11,258 bases of DNA, from positions 1-11,258 of the forward strand of contig CATPCK010000426.1 of assembly GCA_955652655.1 (NCBI GenBank), given 5' to 3'. The translations under genes were made by a program, and so were the position numbers. This document shows, in pieces, positions 1-5,665 of this stretch (within the stretch, counting starts at the first letter, position 1; every line of letters starts with the position of its first letter). Under the pieces are notes generated by a model that searched no databases, had not been told where the DNA came from, and saw only the letters and a program-made list of their open reading frames with translations. This DNA is from an uncultured Ktedonobacteraceae bacterium. GTDB lineage: Bacteria > Chloroflexota > Ktedonobacteria > Ktedonobacterales > Ktedonobacteraceae.

Positions 1-188
1 ATACAGAGAACACACACTACAGATAGATACGTTTAGTTCTGACAGTCAGTTTCTAGGCCCAGGTATGAGAATGATGAACCAGTTCATGCGGTTCTCATTC
101 AGTACTACTATTGTACGTGAGAGTTTCAGGATAGTCAATGGGTAGGAGCGTTGTTCTATGCAAATTGAGTCCTTAAGAACGAACATCT
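1..188. other. Unassigned flank at window end, no gene
   Basis: No open frame with recognisable protein similarity is visible. The only structure I see is a hairpin at 69-100: an 11-bp stem (69-80 with 90-100, one bulged T at 75) around a 9-nt loop. It could be the rest of the insertion element's left side or host flank; nothing in the sequence decides between them. Confidence 0.4.
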
Positions 189-352
189 TTTCTGTGCAAA
201 CTGACAGAGAAAAAACCCGCCGCAAGCTATTGAGGCTTTAGCCCGTGTAGATAAGCGGGTTTGTCCGTGGCTTTAGCCAAAAACCCGTTGCATGTGTAGA
301 AAAGAATGGCAAGAGAGGAGAGTAAAATCACCGCATTCCCCTTGCACAGAAA
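189..352 (+). other. Structured left end / leader of the tnpB element
   Basis: An 11-bp inverted repeat, TTTCTGTGCAA at 189-199 and TTGCACAGAAA at 342-352, encloses further structure. AAACCCGC (213-220) pairs with GCGGGTTT (255-262). The near-palindrome GGCTTTAGCC occurs twice (234-243 and 269-278). AAAAACCCG occurs at 211-219 and again at 279-287. Small imperfect palindromes of this kind are typical of IS200/IS605 ends, where they are recognised as single strands. On the minus strand the 213-262 hairpin is followed by a T run, so it would also read as a terminator for antisense transcription. The exact element boundary cannot be fixed from one copy. Confidence 0.45.
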
Positions 353-376
353 GAAAAGGTGAGAGAACTGTAAATA

Positions 377-450
377 AGGAGTGAGCAGTCTTATGGCAAA
401 GGCGATAAAAACAATCCGACAACCACTGAGCTATCAGCCTGCTCACTCCT
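377..450 (+). promoter_or_regulatory. Hairpin covering the tnpB ribosome binding site
   Basis: AGGAGTGAGCAG at 377-388 is exactly complementary to CTGCTCACTCCT at 439-450, a 12-bp perfect stem around a 50-nt loop. The 5' strand contains most of the Shine-Dalgarno sequence AAGGAG (376-381), and the loop contains the ATG at 393. In mRNA this would mask the ribosome binding site and reduce translation. Sequestering of transposase translation starts is known in IS200. Its use here is inferred. Confidence 0.5.
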
Positions 451-1910
451 CCTATTTTGCAGCGACAAAAGACCTCTTCAATCACGTTGCCGCCTTCTAT
501 TTCGAGGTCATCACCTTGCATGAGAAAGTTCTAGACCTCTCCAACAAAGAAGCACTCACGGCCCTGGAAAAGCTCACCCATACAACCAAAGACAACCCTC
601 ATCCAGCGATGCCATTATCTTCCGCAATCACTGCTGACATTCCTGCCCTGTTCCGTCGCGCCGCTATTCACGTTGCACTTGGCTCTGCACACTCGTTTTC
701 CACCCATTTGGAGAAGTGGCGCAAGCAGAAGGAGAAGGCAAGAGCGCGTGGCAAGAAGTTCACCATTCGCCCACCAGTGCCACCGCACAGTTGGAACCGC
801 AGCGTCACGCTGTATGCTGGACAATGGAAAGGGCGCACAGCAAAGAGCATCCTGCTCAAGCTCTGGACCGGGGGAAGTTGGGCGTGGATAAAATGCCGCA
901 TTCAGGGCCAGGACATCCCCGATGGATGGGATGTAGATAGCCCAACACTGGTGCAAGATGGACATCAGTGGAAATTGCACACCGCTCTACAGAAAAAGTT
1001 CTCCGCACCTGGCAAAGTAGAACATCAAGTAACAAGCCATTCAGAAACACGTATTTGTTCCATTGACTTGAATATTACCAAGCACTTAGCCGTATGCACC
1101 ATTCTCACGGTCGAAGGCACGGTGGTTGCGACCCGCTTCATTGAGGGAGGAAAGCAACTACACGGTCTTAGGAAGAGACAGTTAGGACGGATAGCACGAA
1201 ACCGAAGCAAGACAGGCATGATCGCTGAGGGGGAGCAAGACAATGCGGCATTGTGGGCGAAGATACGCGCACTTGATGAGGACAGTGCCCATCAGGTGAG
1301 TCACCGCATCGTAGAGTTCGCACAGCAGCATCAGGCGAGTGTCTTGGTGTTCGAGCATCTTGGACACTTCAAGCCACAAAAGGGCAAGTACAGCAAGAGG
1401 GGCAACGAAAAACGCTCGTACTGGTTGAGGGGGAAAACCTTCAAATACACGAAATATAAAGCGTGGAACGAAGGAATACTCACCTGTCGTGTCAGCCCGA
1501 GAAACACGAGCAGGGACTGTGCCCGTTGTGGTGCCCTCGTTGCTCGTTATGATGCGGGAAAACCAGCCGAAGGATATACCCCTGGCGCTCCACTGGTGTT
1601 CTGTTCAGCATGCCAGATGCGCGGCCATTCCGACAGAAATGCCAGCATGGTCATCGGCAAACGCCTCCTTGCTCGTTATCAGCAGCCCTTCTCTCAGGAA
1701 AAGCCTCAAGCTCCTCTGGCAACAGAGAGGTCCACGAAAGTGGGAGGTGTTTCAGGCTCCCAAGTCGCCAAAGGCAAAGGAAGGCTATCTACCAACCACG
1801 CAAGGCATGGAGCAAGGAACGCGCAGGGCACCGCGCAGGATACAGTGTTGAGGACGTCGAACAGTGTATCAGGTATTGCTCACCAACTACGGTTGTTCAA
1901 CGAGTCGTAG
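393..1910 (+). CDS. tnpB: TnpB, RNA-guided RuvC-type nuclease of the IS200/IS605 superfamily
   Basis: TnpB proteins are transposon-encoded nucleases guided by an omega RNA made from the element's right end. They cut the vacated donor site and so favour retention of the element; they are ancestral to Cas12. With residues counted from an in-frame GTG at 381, the RuvC catalytic triad is intact: D229 (SIDLNITKHLAV), E325 (VLVFEHLGHF) and D418 (GHSDRNAS). A zinc ribbon lies between the last two (C380, C383, C408, C411). I prefer the ATG at 393 (505 aa), because AAGGAG at 376-381 serves it with an 11-nt spacing but overlaps the GTG. The protein is longer than the usual ~400 aa, with a long N-terminal region (about 1-215) and a basic, low-complexity tail (about 430-509) that overlaps the putative omega RNA. 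It is convergent with degV. Confidence 0.88.
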   Translation: MAKAIKTIRQPLSYQPAHSSYFAATKDLFNHVAAFYFEVITLHEKVLDLSNKEALTALEKLTHTTKDNPHPAMPLSSAITADIPALFRRAAIHVALGSAHSFSTHLEKWRKQKEKARARGKKFTIRPPVPPHSWNRSVTLYAGQWKGRTAKSILLKLWTGGSWAWIKCRIQGQDIPDGWDVDSPTLVQDGHQWKLHTALQKKFSAPGKVEHQVTSHSETRICSIDLNITKHLAVCTILTVEGTVVATRFIEGGKQLHGLRKRQLGRIARNRSKTGMIAEGEQDNAALWAKIRALDEDSAHQVSHRIVEFAQQHQASVLVFEHLGHFKPQKGKYSKRGNEKRSYWLRGKTFKYTKYKAWNEGILTCRVSPRNTSRDCARCGALVARYDAGKPAEGYTPGAPLVFCSACQMRGHSDRNASMVIGKRLLARYQQPFSQEKPQAPLATERSTKVGGVSGSQVAKGKGRLSTNHARHGARNAQGTAQDTVLRTSNSVSGIAHQLRLFNES

Positions 1911-1945
1911 CCACGCTACATACACTCGAACAACCGACTACGTAG
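1830..1945 (+). ncRNA. Putative omega RNA (reRNA) scaffold / right-end hairpins
   Basis: Two hairpins stand in tandem over the 3' end of tnpB. Hairpin A: 1839-1849 pairs with 1860-1870 in 10 of 11 positions, with a 10-nt loop holding GACGTC. Hairpin B: 1890-1897 pairs with 1929-1936 (8 bp), then 1901-1905 with 1924-1928 (5 bp), then 1907-1910 with 1916-1919 (4 bp), closing a 5-nt loop; the stop codon (1908-1910) is inside it. In characterised systems the omega RNA spans the 3' part of tnpB and the right end, and the guide is the flank just beyond. The location fits, but the 5' and 3' limits of this RNA are not determinable here. Confidence 0.45.
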
Positions 1946-1960
1946 CAGTGCCGGAAGAAG

Positions 1961-1983
1961 CCGCGCCGCTTGAGCGGCTGCGG
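1961..1983 (-). terminator. Probable intrinsic terminator of degV
   Basis: A GC-rich hairpin begins 8 nt beyond the degV stop codon. On the minus strand CCGC and GCCGCT pair with AGCGGC and GCGG, with one bulged base and a 2-base gap at the tip (the closing pairs probably open). It is followed by CTTCTTCC, a weak T tract. It also marks the latest possible right limit of the tnpB element. Confidence 0.55.
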
Positions 1984-1991
1984 AGTGTCAC

Positions 1992-2837
1992 TCAGTGTTT
2001 TGTGAGGACCATCACGCCCGCCACGCCGGGGCCGGCATAGGCGCCCAGCACAGCTCCAAGTTTGTAGGTGGGAATCTCACCGGAGTAGACGCTTTTCAGT
2101 GATTGGACCAGCTGTTGACCGACCTCATCGTCCGATTCAATGACACCCATCTCTTCCACTTCACCCATTTCATTGACCAGTTGCGCGATGCGCGCATATG
2201 CCTTGCTGCGAGTGCGCGGTCGTTCCAGCGCAACGATCTCGCCGTTCTTAAAAGTGAGGACAGGTTTGACGCTCAATATGTTGCCCAGTAATGCCGTTGC
2301 TCCGCCGACGCGTCCCCCGCGCTTCAAATATTCCAGCGTGTCCAGTACGAACAATACCCTGGTGCGGGCAATGCGTTCGAGCAGGCGTGCTTTCAGCTCT
2401 GCGAGAGACGCACCCTGCCGTGCCTCTTCCGCGGCATGCATGATGGGCACCCCCATTCCAAGGCTGACTATCTGGGAATCGATCATCTCGATGGGGATCT
2501 TCTTCATATCGTCTGGAAGTGCATCTCGACCGGTACAGGCAGATTGATAGGTACCGCTGAGTTTCGAGGAGATATGTACTGAAAGGATGCCATCAGCTCC
2601 CTCGTTCATCAGTCGCATGTACGCTTCTTGAAATGCGGCGGGTGGAGGTTGCGAGGAGCGCGGTGATTGTTTGCTTGTCTGCAGCTTGCTATAGAAACCC
2701 GCGGTATCCAGTTCTATGCCATCGAGATAAGCCTGTTCGCCAAAAAAAACGGTGAGGGGCACAATCGTAATACCCAGGGCTCTGGCCGTTTCGAGTGGAA
2801 TATCACAGGTACTATCTGTGACGATGCGTACAGCCAT
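1992..2837 (-). CDS. degV: DegV family fatty-acid-binding protein (FakB-type)
   Basis: DegV/FakB proteins bind one fatty acid and present it to the kinase FakA; the acyl phosphate formed enters phospholipid synthesis through PlsX/PlsY. The 281-aa length is normal for the family. Visible hallmarks are the N-terminal TDSTCDIP (7-14), the TSKQSPRSSQPPP segment (54-66) corresponding to the usual TSQPSP motif, SSKLSGTYQSA (90-100), the central LEYLKRGGRVGG (168-179), GNILSVKPVL (185-194) and the C-terminal GAYAGPGVAG (265-274). The ATG at 2837 is preceded by GGAGGT (2846-2851) with an 8-nt spacing. The gene follows fakA on the same strand after a 227-nt gap with its own candidate promoter, which supports a FakA-FakB partnership. 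The ligand preference cannot be read from the sequence. Confidence 0.92.
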   Translation of the reverse strand: MAVRIVTDSTCDIPLETARALGITIVPLTVFFGEQAYLDGIELDTAGFYSKLQTSKQSPRSSQPPPAAFQEAYMRLMNEGADGILSVHISSKLSGTYQSACTGRDALPDDMKKIPIEMIDSQIVSLGMGVPIMHAAEEARQGASLAELKARLLERIARTRVLFVLDTLEYLKRGGRVGGATALLGNILSVKPVLTFKNGEIVALERPRTRSKAYARIAQLVNEMGEVEEMGVIESDDEVGQQLVQSLKSVYSGEIPTYKLGAVLGAYAGPGVAGVMVLTKH

Positions 2838-2887
2838 AAATAATTACCTCCATTTGACACGCCGTAGTGTCCTAATCTAATGGAGAC

Positions 2888-2916
2888 AGTATACTATGCT
2901 CTCCTTAATAAGTCGA
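2888..2916 (-). promoter_or_regulatory. Candidate sigma-A-type promoter of degV
   Basis: On the minus strand TCGACT (-35, 2911-2916) and TATACT (-10, 2888-2893) are separated by 17 nt, about 45 nt before the ribosome binding site region and start of degV. The -10 is good and the -35 matches at 4 of 6 positions. It would let degV be expressed independently of fakA. Confidence 0.4.
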
Positions 2917-3018
2917 GATTGTATTAATGTACGATGGCAATCCAGGCCAGTGCTCTGTCAATCTCGTTTCGATAGCTGAAATGTAGTGGCGAGGCTTGCC
3001 CGCGCCATATCCCAAACC

Positions 3019-3052
3019 TGGTGGCTGCAGCCGCTGACCTGCATTGCCACCA
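3019..3052 (-). other. Hairpin downstream of fakA, possible attenuator or weak terminator
   Basis: On the minus strand a 7-bp stem (TGGTGGC with GCCACCA) continues, after two unpaired A, as TGCA with TGCA around a 10-nt loop. It starts 12 nt after the fakA stop codon. No proper T run follows, so termination would be partial at best. The remainder of the 227-nt gap (2838-3064) holds the degV promoter and ribosome binding site and no gene that I can support. Confidence 0.35.
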
Positions 3053-3064
3053 ATGCCGGGTAAT

Positions 3065-4798
3065 TTATTCCGCAGAGAGGATGTAGGCGTAGTAGGGCTG
3101 TCCACCGTCAACGACCTCGATCTCGATATGCGAGTATTGCCCTTTAATGCGCTTCGCTGTTTCCTGCGCCTCTTGTGCCGTGACGTCCTCGCCATAGTAG
3201 AGCGTCAGAATCTCATAGCGGTCAATGTGCATACGCTGCAGCGTGTCACGGATAACATCGTCGATGTTTTGTCCCGCGACAGTAAGGTTCCCATTGATCA
3301 GGCCAATGAAATCACCTTCGCGTACACGGACGCCGCCGATGTGGACTGTGCGTACAGCAGTAGTAATCTCAGCAGTCTGCGTATGAGTAGCGGCCTCGCT
3401 CATTATCTGGCAATTGGTGGCGAAATCGGCCTCAAAATTGCAAGCGAGCAGCGCGGCAATGCCCTGGGGCATTGTATCGCTCGAAACGACATAGACCTCT
3501 TTGTCGGTCAGGTTGGCAACCTGGCGCGCGGTGAGGATGACATTGCCGTTATTGGGCAGGATAATGACCTGCCTGGCTGCTACAGCATTGACCGCAGCCA
3601 GCAATTCCTCGGTGCTGGGATTCATAGTCTGCCCACCTGGAACGATGGCGCTCACTCCCAGGCCCTGGAAAACCTTTTCAAAGCCCGCACCGGAAACCAC
3701 TGCGATGGTGGCAAGATCAGGTGTGAGTGAGCTGGCTTCATAGTCTTCCGTGTCAGCTGCGTGTTCTGCTTCGCTTTCCGCGGCATAAGTAAGGCTCTGT
3801 TCCTGGAGATTTTCAATATTGATATCCAGCAGGCTGCCGATACTCACGCCATAGTCGAGGATTTTACCGGGCCATGGTACATGGGTATGCACTTTAAGCA
3901 TCTTCTCGTCGCCAGCCACCACCGTCGAGACACCGCCCATATCTATAATCGTCTGTCGTATGCGATCAACGTCCAGGTTTTCACCGCGCAACAGGAACAC
4001 AACCTCGTAGCCGAACTCTTCCTCGATGGTCACCCGCCCTTTTTTGGCATGTGCCTCATTTGATGTCGGTGTTGCCGGGGATAAGGCTGCCGCTTCTACC
4101 GCGCCCAGGTGGACTGCTTCGCCACGGATATAGCGCCAGATTCCTTCCAGGATGGTGCAAAATCCCTGTCCGCCAGAATCGACCACCCCGGCCTGTTTAA
4201 GCGTGGGCAAGAGATCGGGCGTGCGGGCGACCGACAAGCGGGCAGCGATGACCACCTCTTGCATCAGGCCAACGAGGTCATCACCGCGTTGCGCGCTGAT
4301 CTTCGCGGCCTCCGCGCTTTCGCGTACAACGGTCAAAATAGTCCCTTCCACCGGTTTGAGGACGGCGCGGTAGGCGAGGCGAGATGCCTCTTCGAGGGCA
4401 ACGGCAAGATCGGGGGCTGCGAATGTTTTCTTATTTTCTAAACCTTGAGCCACGCCACGCAATGTCTGTGAGAGAATGACCCCGGAATTGCCCCGTGCGC
4501 CCATGAGCGCCCCGTGGGCCAACTTCGCAGCGATGATGCCCGCGGATGTTTCGTTGCTCTCCGCAATGCCGCGAATCGCCGCCTTCATGGTGGCCGACAT
4601 GTTGGAACCTGTATCTCCATCAGGTACTGGGAAGACGTTGAGAGCGTTAATAGCCTCGCGATGTTCTTCTAACCAGGCCGCGCCCGCAAGTAGAGCTTTC
4701 TTGAGGTCTTGTCCGTCAAAGACGCTGATGCGGCGGGGTCGTTGTGTGCGGACTGCGCGAGGTGATTGTTCCTGCATAGTGACTCCCGGGGCAACCAC
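3065..4798 (-). CDS. fakA: Fatty acid kinase FakA (DAK2 domain protein, YloV family)
   Basis: FakA phosphorylates the fatty acid held by a FakB (DegV) protein, using ATP, in the cytoplasm. The order is: N-terminal DAK2/DhaL-like kinase domain (about 27-230) with the Mg-nucleotide motif PDGDTGSNM (59-67, D60 and D62), GARGNSGVILSQ (100-111), EGTILTVVRE (151-160) and VDSGGQGF (206-213); a middle domain (about 255-335) with VHTHVPWPG (303-311, H304 and H306); an acidic linker (about 340-358); and a C-terminal FakA domain (about 360-577). The length of 577 aa is normal. The start is uncertain. GTG 4798 has GGAGGG at 8 nt, but that sits in a small hairpin; ATG 4777 (seven residues shorter) has GGGAG at 5 nt. 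It lies 24 nt after asp23, so the two are probably one operon. Confidence 0.93.
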   Translation of the reverse strand: MVAPGVTMQEQSPRAVRTQRPRRISVFDGQDLKKALLAGAAWLEEHREAINALNVFPVPDGDTGSNMSATMKAAIRGIAESNETSAGIIAAKLAHGALMGARGNSGVILSQTLRGVAQGLENKKTFAAPDLAVALEEASRLAYRAVLKPVEGTILTVVRESAEAAKISAQRGDDLVGLMQEVVIAARLSVARTPDLLPTLKQAGVVDSGGQGFCTILEGIWRYIRGEAVHLGAVEAAALSPATPTSNEAHAKKGRVTIEEEFGYEVVFLLRGENLDVDRIRQTIIDMGGVSTVVAGDEKMLKVHTHVPWPGKILDYGVSIGSLLDINIENLQEQSLTYAAESEAEHAADTEDYEASSLTPDLATIAVVSGAGFEKVFQGLGVSAIVPGGQTMNPSTEELLAAVNAVAARQVIILPNNGNVILTARQVANLTDKEVYVVSSDTMPQGIAALLACNFEADFATNCQIMSEAATHTQTAEITTAVRTVHIGGVRVREGDFIGLINGNLTVAGQNIDDVIRDTLQRMHIDRYEILTLYYGEDVTAQEAQETAKRIKGQYSHIEIEVVDGGQPYYAYILSAE

Positions 4799-4822
4799 GA
4801 GGGACGCCCTCCAAATACTCGT

Positions 4823-5218
4823 TTATTTTTTGCTCGGAGGAGTTGGGCCGTGGCCTAATCCCTGGACATTGACGTTAACCTGCGCTACTGGCACGCCTAG
4901 CATCTTCTCGATAGAGAACTTCACGCTGCTCATGATGTTGTGCGCGATTTCCGACATGCGTAGCCCGTATTCAAGCGCTACGTAGACTTCAACGATGATC
5001 TGCTCATTGACAACACGCACCTGGATGCCCTGATTGCTATGCTCAGGCTCGAGTAGTACCGCTTGCCCATTATGGAGGCGAGGAGCGGTGATGCCGACGA
5101 CGCCGTAGCACTCGCTTGTTGCCTGTTTCGCGATAGTATGGATAGCATTAGGCAAGACCTCTATTTTACCAAGGGGGCGGGAACCGTGTTGTGGCAGGAT
5201 AGCAGATGTTTTTGACAT
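4823..5218 (-). CDS. Asp23/Gls24 family envelope-associated protein
   Basis: This is a 131-aa protein of the Asp23 (DUF322) family. The family core is seen as GKIEVLPNAIHTIAKQAT (17-34), VVGITAPR (40-47), the strand-rich IQVRVVNEQIIVEVYVALEYG (65-85) and VAQVNVNVQGL (111-121). Firmicute members form membrane-anchored scaffolds tied to envelope stress; some are simply paired with fakA, as YloU is with YloV. There is no membrane segment here. I chose ATG 5218, preceded by a purine-rich stretch (GAGAGAAG) at a suitable distance. A longer frame from TTG 5287 would start inside the -35 box of the gene's own promoter and is unlikely. The gene heads the asp23-fakA operon, divergent from rpmB. Confidence 0.88.
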   Translation of the reverse strand: MSKTSAILPQHGSRPLGKIEVLPNAIHTIAKQATSECYGVVGITAPRLHNGQAVLLEPEHSNQGIQVRVVNEQIIVEVYVALEYGLRMSEIAHNIMSSVKFSIEKMLGVPVAQVNVNVQGLGHGPTPPSKK

Positions 5219-5258
5219 ATGCGTATCTTCTCTCTTTGGTGACTGAAACTCTTGTGCT

Positions 5259-5287
5259 AGTATATCACTTTGCTCTTGCCAAAACAA
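5259..5287 (-). promoter_or_regulatory. Promoter of asp23-fakA
   Basis: On the minus strand TTGTTT (-35, 5282-5287) and TATACT (-10, 5259-5264) are 17 nt apart, and the -10 carries a TGA extension (TGn). The start of transcription would fall about 34 nt before the asp23 ATG. Confidence 0.6.
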
Positions 5288-5305
5288 GTATCTTTATGCT
5301 ATACT
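5276..5305 (+). promoter_or_regulatory. Promoter P1 of rpmB
   Basis: TTGCCA (-35, 5276-5281) and TATACT (-10, 5300-5305) are 18 nt apart, with a TGC extension before the -10. The -35 abuts the -35 of the opposing asp23 promoter (5282-5287) with no base between them. Confidence 0.6.
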
Positions 5306-5341
5306 CGCATGGCGTCGCCAAACCAGCCGCTGCGCATTTTA

Positions 5342-5350
5342 TGATATAAT
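5342..5350 (+). promoter_or_regulatory. Possible promoter P2 of rpmB (extended -10)
   Basis: TGATATAAT is a consensus TATAAT (5345-5350) with a TGn extension, about 50 nt before the rpmB ATG. No good -35 box lies at 16-18 nt, so activity would depend on the extended -10. Confidence 0.4.
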
Positions 5351-5400
5351 GAAGATGAGAGAATCCTCTGAATTCGATCAAATCAGGAAGGAATGTATAT

Positions 5401-5595
5401 ATGTCGTCAGGTCGTTGTGATGTTTGTGAGCGCAAGCCCATGCATGGCAATAACGTGAGTTTCTCACAGCGGCGCACGCGTCGTCGTTTTGTACTCAATG
5501 TACAGCGCCGGCATATGGTTGTGGACGGTACGCCGCGCACTATCAATATCTGTACCCGCTGTTTGCGCACGATGAATAAATTGCCAAAAGACTAA
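5401..5595 (+). CDS. rpmB: Large ribosomal subunit protein bL28
   Basis: This is a 64-aa protein of the 50S subunit, complete and of normal length. It has two CxxC pairs (C6/C9 and C51/C54), so it is the zinc-binding form. Family signatures are MHGNNVSFSQRRTRRRF (14-30) and a VVDGTPRTINICTRCL segment (40-55). The basic composition fits rRNA binding. AGGAAGGA (5385-5392) precedes the ATG by 8 nt. The gene is divergent from asp23, as rpmB is from yloU in Bacillus. The stop codon is followed directly by an A-rich run and the hairpin terminator at the fold point. Confidence 0.96.
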   Translation: MSSGRCDVCERKPMHGNNVSFSQRRTRRRFVLNVQRRHMVVDGTPRTINICTRCLRTMNKLPKD

Positions 5596-5665
5596 AAAAA
5601 GAGCATAATAAAACCAGCAGTGCGACTACGTAGTCGCACTGCTGGTTTTATTATGCTCTTTTTTT
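5594..5665. terminator. Bidirectional hairpin terminator of rpmB at the palindrome centre
   Basis: The GC-rich core (5614-5645) is a perfect palindrome starting CCAGCAGTGCGACTAC. It is flanked by an A-rich arm and by a T-rich tail (TTTTATTAT then CTCTTTTTTT), the pattern of a Rho-independent terminator that works both ways. Some of this symmetry is presumably native. How much of it is native and how much is the mirror copy of the rpmB 3' end cannot be told, because the whole window is symmetrical. Confidence 0.75.

Larger units (their letters stand above)
205..1945 (+). mobile_element. IS200/IS605-type element carrying only tnpB (approximate limits)
   Basis: The element is inferred from an intact TnpB gene, palindromic sequence upstream (213-290) and strong hairpins at the 3' end of the gene (1839-1936). 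No tnpA (Y1 HUH transposase) or serine recombinase gene lies beside it, so movement would depend on a transposase supplied in trans, as for IS1341-type elements. The right limit must lie before the degV terminator that starts at 1961. These elements make no target duplication, so I could not use one to set the ends. The limits given may be off by tens of bases or more on the left. Confidence 0.55.

Noticed and set aside
1489..1945. 111- and 120-aa open frames overlapping tnpB on the same strand
   Set aside because: They are alternative frames of the tnpB 3' half. The zinc ribbon and the RuvC aspartate are only in the main frame.
2905..3195. 96-aa basic open frame on the minus strand starting inside the fakA 3' end
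   Set aside because: It overlaps the last 131 bases of fakA in another frame, has an arginine-rich start typical of out-of-frame reading, and has no ribosome binding site that I could see.
3044..3730. 228-aa open frame antisense to fakA
   Set aside because: It is a shadow of a confidently identified gene on the other strand. The composition is not protein-like and no family is recognisable.
4476..4985. 169-aa open frame antisense to the fakA and asp23 junction
   Set aside because: It runs across two real genes and their intergenic gap on the opposite strand; no family signature.
5219..5287. Extended start of Asp23 from TTG 5287, adding 23 residues
   Set aside because: The added codons coincide with a good -35/-10 promoter, and the family core fits the ATG at 5218.
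5623..5636. CGACTACGTAG shared between the palindrome centre and 1935-1945 near the element's right end
   Set aside because: An 11-base match is expected several times by chance when a 5.6-kb sequence is compared with itself on both strands. I do not take it as a recombination or target site.
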